DNA of 64,000 nucleotides from Acanthosepion esculentum (Eukaryota; Mollusca; Cephalopoda; Sepiida; Sepiidae), in NCBI GenBank assembly GCA_964036315.1, contig OZ038480.1, forward strand, positions 11,879,305-11,943,304, in the 5' to 3' direction. Shown piece after piece: positions 44,560-55,236 of the stretch; positions within the stretch are counted from its first letter, which is position 1; each line of letters begins with the position of its first letter. The translations under genes and the position numbers were made by a program. The notes below the pieces were generated by a model. It saw only the letters and a program-made list of their open reading frames with translations, was not told the origin of the DNA and did not search any database.

Positions 44560-45390
44560 CACATCACAAAAGCTCTCACTTTAACTGTGATTCCTTGTCA
44601 TTTTAAAGAAATAAAAATGATTTCCTCAATTCACAAAGTTTTGGAATGTTTTTTAAACTGAATTTAAAACAATGAACAAAACAATTTTGGAATGTTTTTT
44701 AAACTGAATTTAAAACAATTTTTTAAAAAAATTCACAAAGTTTTTGTGTTACTTTAAACTCAATATACTTTAAACTCAATATAAATTAAAAACTTTTAAA
44801 ATGACTAATAGTTTTTCTGTTATTTTAAAATTTGAATTTTTAACTGTTCCCTCCAAATCTTTATATAGATTCCAATGCTGGATATTCCGGCACCGGATGA
44901 AGGATAGATTTCCAATCTTCGGAACATCCTGATTCCAAAAGGGTATAATATGTCAATATAGAGCATCTGTGACTCAAATTAAAGAAGTTTCAGAAACAAC
45001 GAACGGATAGACAGAATTTTCCGTTTATTTATGTATAGCTAAAGGATGAATTTAATGTCTGTTCTCGGCATTGGCTTTTTTCCCCCCACGATACGATGCT
45101 CAGTTTGCGCCATGGTCAGTTTTTACGATTGCATCACAGAATGGACGCATACGTGTGTCACAGACAATAAACAACACACAATAAGACGCACACGTGCGTC
45201 GTGTGGAAGTAAACGAATTAATGAATTTGTTGAAAGCTCCAGTATTTACATATTTTTTGTCGTCTGTTTTCTCGCAACTTTCTCAACAGATTTCAGAGGC
45301 ATTAGATGCTGAATCTCAGTGCCAATAACCCAAGTTTTTATTTAGCTTTGTTATAGATCGCAGCAGTCTGGTAAAATGAAATCTGACATG
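44560..45390. other. No recognised gene
   Basis: AT-rich with a short duplication (TTTTGGAATGTTTTTTAAACTG at 44,639 and 44,684, described here in outline). The open frame at 45,046-45,312 has no recognised features. Confidence 0.45.
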
Positions 45391-45392
45391 AA

Positions 45393-46005
45393 AGTTCATA
45401 TGAATCAACCACGCCAAATGGGCGACGCCGAAACGTACCAAACCCGGCGCAAATACTCTTGGGAACAGTATGAATCCACCTCTTTCCCCCTAGTTATTAA
45501 TTAGTAAGACTTGTATCATCAAGACATTGTTACGTAATAAAAAAAAATTCTTACAACCTAAAAAATATTTTCCGACTTTAAATAACCTGCAAAAGTGTTT
45601 ATAATCCATATACGTCATGCAAAACAAATCAATCAAATATTGATTAGTGATTAGCTGTACAAGCATATCTTTTTAGATATATTTACATTCTCTGAAATAT
45701 GAATCTATCGAAACTACCGTGGCCACAAATTAGAGGGGTCAGTTTACATAGTGATCGTAAAATAGTATCGATCCCCCAATTTATATCTACATCATAATTC
45801 TTGTTTGCCTTTCAAATACTGATTATATATAATCCACTTCCTCCCGTTATGGGTTAATTAGTAAGACTTGTATCATTAAACAATTATTATTTCAAAAAAC
45901 AAAACAAAAAAAAACAAATTCTTACAATTTAAAACATTTTTTTGGCTCTAAATAACCCGCAAAAGGGTTGATAAACCGTAGAAAACGAATCAATCAACCA
46001 GCCTA
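45393..46005. repeat. SINE-body fragments, two partial copies
   Basis: 45,465-45,650 and 45,830-46,000 share TTAATTAGTAAGACTTGTAT, TCTTACAA and TAACC-GCAAAAG with the S2 body at 32,320. CACGCCAAATGGGCGACGCC at 45,412 is repeated inverted at 58,225. Confidence 0.55.
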
Positions 46006-46204
46006 GTCGATCCACCATAGTGTGTTTCATTCTTCTACCTGTATTTATTTTTCACTCTGCGAATCCTTTCCCACAGGCGAAACGCCACAAGCCTATCAGT
46101 ATTTCTTTTGAAATGTTCAGACTAGCTACATTCTTCAGTTCCACCATTTCCGACCTTTACAGTTAGGACTCACTATGCCACGTACATATAATCTAATTCT
46201 CCTA

Positions 46205-46370
46205 ATCTTCTTCGTATTCTCTTGGTAAGAAGGAGCTTCTACTCAGAGAGCTTCTTCCCAAGAACCGCTTCTATGCGGAAGGGACTCCCGAGCAGATGTT
46301 TCCTCGATCGCTTCAATCTTAACTACTTCAAGTCCTGGGTCAACCGTTATCTATTCTTATAATCTGTAAT
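46205..46370 (+). pseudogene. jockey/CR1-like LINE tail, copy 2
   Basis: One frame reads RSFYSESFFPRTASMRKGLP, SRCFLDRFNLNYFKSWVNRY then LFL and TAA. It matches the end of the 42,678 copy (FYSNSF...LWNSLP...CFPDSYNLQLFK...VNR). An inverted relic of the last 70 bases lies at about 46,965-47,040. Confidence 0.7.
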
Positions 46371-46691
46371 TACTTCCTTTCAGTAAACAAATAAAAAACA
46401 AAAGAAAAACTAAAATAAACTTCCATATAGTATCAGTCTGAGAATCTGAGGTTTTCATCAGGCCTAAAAATAGATAAACTTATGTTGCGTAGAAGAGGCT
46501 CACCCACCCAAAATGTAAGGCTAAAAGATACATTTCAACTATTAATTTAGAACCAATCAAAACACTAGTTGTCACCAACCAAAAACAGTCCTTATGAGCC
46601 GATTTTAGACAATAAATAGAGACTATGGTGCGAAAAGACCACAACACAACGTCCATAAAATTCTTCAATTCAACACATTATACCAGATCCC

Positions 46692-46740
46692 TAGAAATTC
46701 CTTGTTTAAGACTGTTCAAGTCTTAAACAAGGAATTTCTT
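46692..46740. repeat. Perfect 20-bp hairpin
   Basis: 46,693-46,712 and 46,720-46,739 are exact reverse complements with a 7-base loop. Confidence 0.9.
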
Positions 46741-47244
46741 AATAGCTTAATAGTCACAGGCTACAAGACAGAACAACCTGCATGACAAGTAAGACATTTT
46801 TTTCGAATTAGCATTCATTCAAATAACTCCTAACTTTTTCTTCTATAATGCGCACAAAAGGAGCATTTCATAACGACAATCAGTTTTCTCTCATTTTCCT
46901 CTTTTCTTTAATTTTCCATGAATATAAGATTCGAGATCCACTCAAGGTAGAGTGTTACTAAATGGATGCAAGATGAGGAAATAACTGTAGATTATAAGAA
47001 TAGATAACGGTTGACTTAAGACTTTAAGAAGTTAGAATTGTTGTGCTAGGGTAAGCATACTCCCGGGAGTTGTTCCATTAACTAGCGGCTCTTGGGGACT
47101 GGTTGTCTGATTAAATTATCAATGTCATCCGAAGAGAATGAGGATGGGTCGCCCCTATGGTATGTCGGGTCTTAGTGTCTGAACTGCTACAACTAAAGAA
47201 TGTATCTCGTCAGAACATTTTCCGTGGAAATAGCGATAGATTAA

Positions 47245-47400
47245 CAATAGGCTTGGTTTGGTCGGGTTTATTTTGTTTTGCGTCATATCAATCTCAATAG
47301 GCTCTTTCATTCCGATAAAATTTTTACTATATGTTGGTATGAATAGAATTTCTTTTGCCTAGTCAAATGTATTGCTAGTAATATTTTTTTAATAAATGTA
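47245..47400 (+). repeat. Dispersed family D, copy 4 (5' part)
   Basis: TTTATTTTGTTTTGCGTCAT start and CTAGTAATATTTTTTT units; no 3' part. It is followed by an inverted copy. Confidence 0.6.
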
Positions 47401-47402
47401 CT

Positions 47403-47893
47403 GCCCGTCCTTGGTATGACGATAAACTACATTCCGCGTCCTGGGTATGACGATAAACTACGTCCGCGTCCTGGGTAAGACGATAAACTACGTCCAGCAG
47501 CAAGGCCTCTGATCAGGAGGTTTTGAGAAGCGTGGAACCACTTCTTAATTGCTGGTGTTCCCAGGTCCACCCTGACTCCGGGTGGTAGCACCTGTTAGGG
47601 TCCAAGCTATGGGCAAATAGTTAACCCCGAAACTGGGGTAAAAACACTCTGAAAGTGTAAAAATAGGTTTAATACCAGAAATACTTGTAAAAAATTATTA
47701 TCAGCAATAAATCTTTGAAAAAAAAAAAAAATTACCAGCAATACATTTTTGAGGAAAAAAATATTACCAGAAAAAGATTTTTGACAAAAAAATATTACCA
47801 GCAATAAAAATTTTGTCGGCATTAAATAACCCATTGAGGTTGATATACCGTAAATCAAAACAGACCAAACCAAACCAAACCAAACCAAAATGT
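47403..47893 (-). repeat. Dispersed family D, copy 5
   Basis: Minus-strand copy. Its distal end is tripled: CGTCCTGGGTA-GACGATAAACTAC occurs three times at about 47,404-47,490. Then come the GGGAACACCAGCAATTAAG and GGTGCTACC blocks, TATTACCAG units and the start block near 47,870. Confidence 0.75.
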
Positions 47894-47984
47894 ATTGCTG
47901 GTCAGTCAGTTATGTGCCATGCGTGATAAATGCTTAGGCGATCATATATCGAAAGGCACATAACTGACGAGGCAGATTTTTCCC

Positions 47985-48205
47985 GCAACAGGTTACCATT
48001 TCTTTCTGTGGTACACCAGTTGCTACCGAAAGCTATAGAACCCGGTCTGTCATGTTATTTACCCATGGCTGGGGTTGGGGGAGAAGAAGAGGTTTCATAC
48101 CTTTCCCAAGGTTATTAACACGTAAGTGAATGTAATGGATTCGACTGGAATTTGAACTTGGCTCTCTGATTCCACAATCCGAGCCACTATCCATTACTCC
48201 ATTTT
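47985..48205 (-). mobile_element. tRNA-derived SINE, family S2, copy 2
   Basis: Minus-strand head GGATAGTGGCTCGGATTGTG, AGAGAGCCAAGTTCAAATTCC (head and B box in two parts), then TTACATTCACTTACGTG and CTTGGGAA blocks shared with 56,740-56,960. Confidence 0.65.
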
Positions 48206-48227
48206 TTTTCTATGAAAATCCACTTCT

Positions 48228-48428
48228 ACATTTTCATAGTGTTTTGACCCCAGTTTTTTTTTTGTGGGGGTTAACTACTTGCCCATAGCTGGGACTCTAA
48301 CAGGTGCTACCACCTCGGGTCATGGTGCACCTGGGAACGACAGCAAATAAGAGGTGCTTCCACGCTTCTCAAAAGCTCCCTATCAGAGGCTTTGCTGCCG
48401 GATGTTGTTTATCGTCATACTCAGGATG
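48228..48428 (+). repeat. Dispersed family D, copy 6 (3' part)
   Basis: Carries CATAGTGTTTTGACCCCAG, GGTGCTACCACC, GCACCTGGGAACG and TTATCGTCATACTCAGG only. Confidence 0.65.
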
Positions 48429-48845
48429 CTGCAATAGGCTTGCCACGTTTCGTTTGTAGGATGGAAAATAATCGCCTACAAGACAGTGTAAACGCTTTTA
48501 AACTCTGTCGCGCCTGGAAAGGGAGGATTGTCCAGCTCTCGCCGAGATAGGGTAACAGTATTCTGTTTTGGTTTATAAGGAGCCGGGTACTTTCTGGAGA
48601 GCCATAAGGAGCCGGCCATTTTCTAAGCGTCTTTAGCGATGTATGAGTTCTACTTAAAATCTGGGGTTGAATTGAGGCGTTCAAAACAAGAGGATTATTG
48701 AGAGGGAAGTCATTTATCAATTTGGTGTTGATGAAAATATACTAGTTTGGTTTCTGAAGTACTGAAGTGTTTATATTGTTGCTATCTCTTCTAAATCCTG
48801 AACAAACAACCATTTACACAATCTCGTTAATTATTTTTAATCGTT
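48429..48845. other. No recognised gene
   Basis: Less AT-rich sequence with a minus-strand open frame (48,421-48,720) lacking recognised features. Confidence 0.4.
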
Positions 48846-48849
48846 TCAC

Positions 48850-49045
48850 CCTAAGCAAGGCGATAATGCCCCTAAAACGCAGGCGGTTATAAGCAGTGAA
48901 AGAGAATAAGAAGACTTTAGTGAGGGGAAGTGAGGCAAGAACAATAACGGATGAGGAGGATAGAAGATAGCGAGTGACGATGCATTTAAATTTTTGAATA
49001 TTGTAGTTATCAGGGAAGCAAGAAATCGGAAGGGATCCTAATAGG
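48850..49045 (-). pseudogene. jockey/CR1-like LINE 3' end, minus strand
   Basis: Landmarks TCACCCTAAGCAAGGCG and CATTTAAATTTTTGAATATTGT match the 3' end and last codons of the 61,300 minus-strand copy. Confidence 0.55.
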
Positions 49046-49049
49046 TGAC

Positions 49050-49780
49050 CAGTACGAGTAATGTAGTTTATTGTCTCGTTTTCTCTGTCCCTTCAACATG
49101 TTCTATGAGTGTTAAATTTTCCAAGCCTTCTTTCCTCATTATGTGCTTTAGAAATTTCAATTGACTCGTATAATCGTCTTTTATTCCGTTTTTTCTAAAA
49201 CTTCGTTTTTGCCAACATCTTCAGTGAATAGTATACACAGCATCCTTCTGTAGAATTACATTTCTGTTGCTTCAAGTCTCTTCTTCATCTTTGAGGAGAT
49301 TATCCAGCATTCACTGCTATATAGGAGAACTGATATTACGTAACAGTTTTGTATTCTTTTCTTTGTTTCTATTGCTTCAAGCCTCTTCTTCATCTGTGAG
49401 GAGATTGTCCAGCATTCGTTGCTATATAGGAGAACTGATATTACGTAACAGTTTTGTATTCTTTTCTTTGTTTCTATTGCTGTAAGCCTCTTCTTCATCT
49501 GAGGAGATTGTCCAGCATTCACAGCTATATAGGAGAACTAATATTACGTAACGTTCACTGCCAGTCAGAGGACCGATATTACATAATTGTGTTCTCGTTG
49601 TTTCTAATAAAATTTTTCTGTTTCTTATAACATTACTAAAACCTTTGGAAGACATTTTTATTATTTTATTTCTTCGGATTTCGGTGCCGTGTTTTTCGTC
49701 CTCTGTGAAGACATTTCCTAGATATTCAAATTTTTGCACTTGTTTTTAATTTGGTGTCGCTAAGTCGGAGTTCGTGTCTG
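49050..49780 (-). pseudogene. RTE-like LINE fragment with an in-frame triplication
   Basis: Minus strand: KFEYLGNVFTEDEKHGTEIR, then KMSSKGFSNVIRNRKIL, TRTQLC, VILVLLYSCECWTIS, then repeats of CYVISVLLYSSECW...MKKRLEA, then the tail. FEYLG...T-D, VLLYGCE-WT and KRLEATEM are the blocks after the RTE-like reverse transcriptase. A 105-bp segment is present three times (49,269, 49,374, 49,479), which keeps the frame. Frameshifts elsewhere disable it. Confidence 0.7.
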
Positions 49781-49889
49781 GAACTGTCCCTTTTCCTTAC
49801 GATGATTGTTAATTGTTTCTCCACAATTTCCTTCACTACCTTCTGTAGGAATGCCTACTTCTCCCGCACTGAACTACCAAATTCATTTG

Positions 49890-50785
49890 TGGGAATAGCT
49901 ACGGTAGGCACCCATCTGTAGAACATAAACACATTGGCCACGTACCCAAACACACACCTTTTATTATGGTTGTCACTCATGTGAATATATGTTGAGATAA
50001 AGGCAGTTGTATTATTATCTGTGTTGTATGTATTGTCAAAGTACATATTTTCTTTTATGAATTTGGATTTTTTTTTTAAAATGCTGTTTCAGTTAATCCA
50101 GCGTCATCGAATAGCTTGTTTATCTCACCGAACAGATTAACTTGTGTAGCTCTTTAGATTAGCCGATAAGCCCGGGAAAATGCCTATGCTTTCTTCCTTC
50201 CAAACAGACGACATTGTCACACGATGCGCGGGAAAACAGATACGGAATAAGAAGCAAACGAAAAGCGCTTATTTATATAACATTTAAAGATCCATTATTC
50301 ATATTTTTCATTTAGTGGAAGAAGAGAAATTTTCATTTTATTTTTCTATTCCTTATCTTTTTACTTCTCGTATCTTTCCGTTGTTGTTCTGTTTATTCTC
50401 CCGATTCATTCGAGATACAACTGCATTTTCCTTTCTCTTTCCAAAATGATAAGATATATGTCGTCTTACAATATCGCGTTGTTGAAATCTCGTTTTTACT
50501 TTCATTTCCTTGGCCGATGACACAGTACAGAAAAGGCGACGACGGTGGTGGTGCAGTGTGTGTGGGGGATGTGTGTGTGGGGGATGTGTGTGTGTGTGGG
50601 GGGGGTGTAACTGCGCAAAAAGCAAATTATGTTCCGTTATTGTTTATCTTTTTCCTCCGTATCAATATAAATAAATGTTCATGTATATTTACGTCAAGAA
50701 ATAATTAGCGTTGCGAACAAAGAAGACGTTGAAATCATTGAAAACTTCAAACAGTTCTTTCCAAAGAACTTAAATAATAAATACA
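49890..50785. other. No recognised gene; G/GT-rich stretch
   Basis: 50,530-50,610 is G-rich with GTGTGTGGGGGAT repeated. The rest carries no supported feature. Confidence 0.5.

Positions 50786-50787
<2 letters not shown>

Positions 50788-50836
<49 letters not shown>
50788..50836. repeat. (AAT)n microsatellite
   Basis: About sixteen trinucleotide units. A second (AAT)n run lies at 51,090-51,117, directly before a LINE fragment. Confidence 0.95.
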
Positions 50837-50839
<3 letters not shown>

Positions 50840-51117
50840 TGAAAGCAATATGTCTTCTGATAGATGTTGCAGCTCCAGCCGAAATTTTGGAAAACGTGAC
50901 CACGAGATAGAAAACAGTCGAATGTGGATATCTCAAGAAAAAACATTACCAGGTGTACATATTACAATTTTTTCTCTCGGAGATTGCATGGCACCCAACT
51001 GTTTTACATCTCATACAAAAAAAATATCTCTTGAAGTCTTTGGTTGAGACATTGGTGCAACTTCTACTATACGAAGCAAAGACGAAAATTAATAATAATA
51101 ATAATAATAATAATAAT

Positions 51118-51565
51118 CAATTGACCAGACATCATTATTAGAGATCGCAAACAAAAGAATTGCCTCCTTATTGATATGGAAGTCCTTGCAGACTGCAATG
51201 TATCTTTGAAGATCTTCAAAAATCTATCAAAATACAAGGATCTTGAAATCGAAATCTCAAAAATATGGCACATGAGAGCATTAACAATTCCTGTTGTAGT
51301 TGCTGCCCTAGGATTGATTGGAAAAGATTCCAGTAGACTCATGGAAGGGATTACTGGAAGCCCATGCCTTAAAGCAATACAAAATATTATTCTCACGAGT
51401 ACAGCCCACATCATACGAAAGGCTTTATCTATTTAAAATATGTGTGTTGTTTTTTTTTTTTAATTGCTCAGTGGAAAATGACATTACGCCATTTCTGCCC
51501 TTAGGGATCTGGTAGGGACCCGGAAAGAAATGGGTAAACACCAGAAACCAAACGAAATAATAATA
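51118..51565 (+). pseudogene. LINE C-terminal fragment (family L4), copy 3
   Basis: PDIIIRDRKQKNCLLIDMEV, FKNLSKYKDLEIEISKIWHM, TIPVVVAALGLIGKDSSRLM, then CLKAIQNIILTSTAHIIRKA and a stop at 51,434. This is the domain after the zinc finger in family L4 and is largely open here. It ends in an (AATAAT)n-like tail at 51,556. Frame is lost upstream. Confidence 0.7.
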
Positions 51566-51574
51566 ATAACTAGT

Positions 51575-52190
51575 GATCAACAAAATGATCCTGGAAAATT
51601 GCAGGAAAAGAGGTATAAATCTCATCCAAGCATGGGTAGATTACCATAAAGCCTTTGATAGTGTGCGACACTCTTGGATCTTTAAGATTTTGGAAATGTA
51701 TAAAGTCTATAAAGTATAGTGATTTTCCAAGCGTAGCTTAGATGTGGAACAAGGCCAAAATTAGGGGCACCCAGTGTGGATCGAAATCACGACTCAGTCG
51801 TAATTGTTCTAGAGAACCAAACTTGCTAACCATTACACTGCCTTGAGGTGCCCTTGTCTATAAAGTATATAAAGGTGATAGTAAATTTACTTAAACACAG
51901 CATGGGAATGTGGAAAAGCATATATCACAGTTAAGGCACTGCCACTTTCAAAAGCCTGAATATCCGACGATGAATCTTTCAAAGAGATTCCCTGTCATCC
52001 CTTCTGTTTTATTTGTCCTTAATTATCCTTAAGCATCAACTAAACAATAATCGCTATAGACACAAAATAAACAAGAAACTATTTAATCACCTACTCTATA
52101 TAGAGGATCTCATACTCTTTGCCAAAGACGACAATGAGCTGAAGGGTCTCCTCAATACTGTAAAATGTTTCAGTGACGATATAGGTAGCA
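51575..52190 (+). pseudogene. L4-like LINE reverse transcriptase core, split by a SINE
   Basis: KMILENCRKRGINLIQAWVD then YHKAFDSVRHSWIFKILEMY is motif A, where the usual (F/Y)xxAFD is present. After the SINE come GIFQRDSLSSLLFCLSL-type text (QGDSLSPLLF block) and HLLYIEDLILFAKDDNELK, where YxDD has become YIED, then KCFSDDIG. Stops and shifts are present and the second catalytic pair is altered. It may be the 5' neighbour of another L4 copy. Confidence 0.65.
51719..51855 (-). mobile_element. tRNA-derived SINE, family S1, copy 3, with 14-bp duplication
   Basis: The minus-strand head GGGCACCTCAAGGCAGTGTA, TAATGGTTAGC and B-box-like word GTGATTTCGATCC lead into the S1 body. GTCTATAAAGTATA at 51,705-51,718 and 51,856-51,869 is a perfect target-site duplication, so the exact 137-bp insert is defined. 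Confidence 0.85.
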
Positions 52191-52204
52191 TGAAGACGTT
52201 AGCT

Positions 52205-52440
52205 ATTCTGTCATCACTTCACCTTGCAACATGACCAGGCCAGCGAACTTGTGACTGCATCAGGAAAGTTTCAATTCCATCAATATTGCATTTTGCGACA
52301 AAAACCTGTTGTCAAAAATATAGCCAGGGGAGACAACTTTTGTGGTAGGCATCCAGCTGATTGATATGGGACCTACAATTCTGAGACATACAGCAGTGTG
52401 GTCAAAACGGCCGGTCTATAAAGCCATATTTTGGTGTCCA
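52205..52440 (-). pseudogene. LINE fragment related to 9,063-9,660
   Basis: The minus strand reads IETFLMQSQVRWPGHVAR, the RW-GH block found before GRP-RYKD in the 9,063 LINE. Stops surround it. Confidence 0.5.
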
Positions 52441-52465
52441 ATTTGATAATCTCTTATTCCATTCT

Positions 52466-52469
<4 letters not shown>

Positions 52470-52520
<51 letters not shown>
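52470..52520. repeat. (TA)n followed by (TG)n
   Basis: Pure TA tract, then GT units to about 52,540. Confidence 0.95.
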
Positions 52521-52539
<19 letters not shown>

Positions 52540-52574
52540 AGTGTGTATCTAGAAAAATGAGTACAAATGGAGTA

Positions 52575-52895
52575 TAATTTCACTATCTGTCTATATTTCT
52601 GAGATGGGGTATTATGTACATTATTTATATTATTCGGACTATTGTCCTCATCTTTGTCACCATATTTATTACAACGTTTCGGCCGTTGTATACTCCAGCC
52701 TTCTTCAGGTGGTTGGAATGTCACTGAGGTAGACTGTTCTAGTTTCACGTGCCATGTTTAATGGATGTCAGTTATCAGTTATCTCCTGTTAATTTTTCCT
52801 TCTGAAAGTTCTACCACTGGGTATTGAACTCCCACTCTTTGGGTCCTGTCACTGGATCTAACCAACGCCTTTATCCACTGTGCCATGTGCCCTTG
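52575..52895 (-). mobile_element. tRNA-derived SINE, family S4, copy 1
   Basis: On the minus strand the head is CATGGCACAGTGGATAAAGG (A box) and GGGAGTTCAATACCC (B box). The body has ACATGGCACGTGAAACTAG and CCACCTGAAGAAGGCTGGAG, then CGGCCGAAACGTTGTA, and ends in CCTCATCTCAGAAATATAGA. Matches 61,000-61,255 (+). The CTGAAGA...GAAAC words recall a hammerhead core but helix III has no proper loop. Confidence 0.7.
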
Positions 52896-53244
52896 AGAAC
52901 ATCTGTGTTTGAATTTCTGGGTAGTATAAACCTAATGTCTTCAGCAACCATTTTTACCAGTGCTCATATTGCAATTTTTTCTGTTATCATTGCAGTTTTT
53001 ACCAGAGCTGGGATAGGCGGGTACAAGAGGAGGAGGACAACAACACTCAGAAAACAGTCTGCCTGCTTTATGTGAAGGGGTTATCAGAGAAAATACAAAG
53101 GATCTGCGGTCCATATAACATCAGTACAACCTTCAAAAGCTTGACAACACTTCGCAGATATCTCTCCCGAGTAAGACCCCCCCCATAGAGGAGAACATGA
53201 CTAAAGACTGTGTGTACGCTATAGCGAACAAAGACGAGGACAAT

Positions 53245-53365
53245 AGTGCGAATAATATAAATAGTGTACATAATACCTCATCTCAGAAATATACAGAGAT
53301 ACTAAAGTGCCGAATTGCTGTAATAAATATGGCGACAAAGATGAGGACAATAGTCTGAATAAGTC
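53245..53365 (+). repeat. S4 body fragment
   Basis: AATACCTCATCTCAGAAATA and ATATGGCGACAAAGATGAGG in the S4 order, without a head. Confidence 0.6.
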
Positions 53366-53369
53366 TCTG

Positions 53370-53371
53370 TC

Positions 53372-53414
<43 letters not shown>

Positions 53415-53430
53415 ATATATATATATTTAC
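53370..53430. repeat. (CTGT)n/(CT)n/(TA)n microsatellite
   Basis: Successive CTGT, CT and TA units. Confidence 0.9.
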
Positions 53431-53832
53431 TCCCCAACCCTCACTCTTACGAGGTTTGTAAATGCTGTGCCTAAACCCTTGACCATTGCTCTCGAGTAAA
53501 AATTTTTTCGGGTCGAGCCATCACTTTAACATCTCAGCAGTCCTTCACCAAACTGCTATCAACAATCACTATACGTCCCCTCTTAAATTTGTTCAAACAA
53601 ATAGTAAAAAGGGGGTGACGTTCCACGTGCGGTCTGCTTACAAACAGAATTATTCATACCCATTTTGGTTCTCACCAGTCGAAACTCACCAACAGTCGGA
53701 AACACGTATTAATATGTGTTTTTGAAACAATGGTAATCATATAGAGCACATTATACAAATAAAATCGGTTGTCCAAGATAAAAATGTTTATTTTTTTCTA
53801 TGTATGGAAACATATGACCCACCCTGTGTGTG

Positions 53833-53866
<34 letters not shown>

Positions 53867-53990
53867 TATAATATTAGTGGTAAATATACACATACATATG
53901 CAATTCTATATGCACATACACATATGTGTATAAAAATAATTCCAAGAGGATAGAATCCAGGTAGAACTCGATGTCCAGGACAGAGTAAGG

Positions 53991-54184
53991 ATATAATAAA
54001 AAGACTTAAACACTAATATTCCATGGTCATAATTTATTCCATTGGAATCGCAAAAACGACCCAATTCATCAGACCTACAGATTTAAAAGATTTTTTTTGA
54101 ATCTGTAGGTCTGATGAATTGGGTCGTTTTTGCGATTCCAATGGAATAAATTATGACCATGGAATATTAGTGTTTAAGTCTTTT

Positions 54185-54192
<8 letters not shown>
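53991..54192. repeat. Near-perfect palindrome, arms about 94 bp
   Basis: Left arm 53,991-54,085 and right arm 54,098-54,192 are reverse complements with almost no mismatch, joined by about 12 bases of A/T. The right arm runs into a TA tract. RNA from either strand would fold into a long hairpin. Confidence 0.9.
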
Positions 54193-54222
<30 letters not shown>

Positions 54223-54349
54223 CACAAGTACACACCAATTGCTCCAGACCAGGTGCAATCTCAGTACCTTTCCACACTGTGTGCCCGCAACAGCTGGATG
54301 ATGTTACTTTGTAACCGGTCTATGTTAATTAAGTGCGACTCGATAAGAA

Positions 54350-55185
54350 TTTTTGGGTAATCCATACACTTCCTTCCATCGCTTTTTCACCACAAGTCTT
54401 TATCACTTCTCCGGCTTTGGGATCCCAGCACACTTGAGGAATCTCTTTAAAGAGGCAACAGGAAATCCGCTACAGCCAACCTCAAATGGCACCAGAGTGC
54501 AGCTATATCCTCTCTCACGGACTTCATCCACCAGTTCCACATACCGAAGCAACTTTCTTTCATGCGCCTACTCAATCCCTTCTTCCCATGCTACTGTCAG
54601 TTCGCCAAGCAACAGATGTTGCTTCTCGAAATCAATTAAGACCAGATCTGTTCTCAGACCAGACACAATGATCTCCACTGGCAGTGTAGCATCCACCAAC
54701 ACTCTCCACTTCCTTGAGTTTTCCGACCTGGTCTTCTGCCTTGTGACAGTCGCACCTTCCTTCAGGAAGGTTATCCTTCGCAGGTCCAACGAGAGTATGC
54801 TAGCATTTCTTACAGCCGCTGCCACGACCTCCAGCACCAAGTTATGTCTGAAGGTGTACCAGCCATCCTGTAGCGCCCTCGGACAGGCTGACAGCATGTG
54901 GTGCAGGTTTCCATAAGCACCACACAACCGGCAGGAGGGTGACTGCTGCACTCACCATCTCTTCAAATTTGCCGGTGATGCTGCCACGTCATATGCTGCC
55001 TGTATGAGGAACTTCAAATGTACTGCGCCTAGACGCCACCAATCAGACCAACTGATCTGAACACCCTCAATACCCTCCCAGTTCAGCCATCGGCCCTGCT
55101 GAGCCTGTTTGACAGTCTGCACTAGCCGTCTCTCCTCTTAGAGCTTTTGAACCCCCGGCTCTTGTAACTTGCGTCGCTCCTGTCT
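54350..55185 (-). pseudogene. LINE C-terminal region with zinc finger and restriction-like endonuclease signature
   Basis: Minus strand in order: QQGRWLNWEGIEGVQISWSD, LKFLIQAAYDVAASPANLKR, a stop, then SCRLCGAYGNLHHMLSACPR (C-x2-C...H-x4-C), GWYTFRHNLVLEVV, LRTDLVLIDFEKQHLLLGEL, TVAWEEGIE, a stop, then ERKLLRYVELVDEVRERG and VPFEVGCSGFPVASLKRFLK. D-(L/V)LI...GELTV with a later ERK resembles PD-(D/E)xK endonucleases of restriction-like LINEs, though the usual ELT(V)PWE has A for P. At least two stops disable it. The clade is not assigned. Confidence 0.6.
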
Positions 55186-55190
55186 ACTGG

Positions 55191-55194
<4 letters not shown>

Positions 55195-55232
<38 letters not shown>
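55195..55232. repeat. (TA)n microsatellite
   Basis: Pure TA tract bordering the LINE relic. Confidence 0.95.

Positions 55233-55236
<4 letters not shown>

Noticed and set aside
53620..53830. A mariner 3' end
   Set aside because: A few words near 53,790-53,825 look transposon-like but there is no partner end or transposase motif.
54353..54916. A 187-residue + strand frame
   Set aside because: The minus strand of the same DNA encodes a recognisable LINE zinc finger and downstream domain, so the + frame is a shadow.
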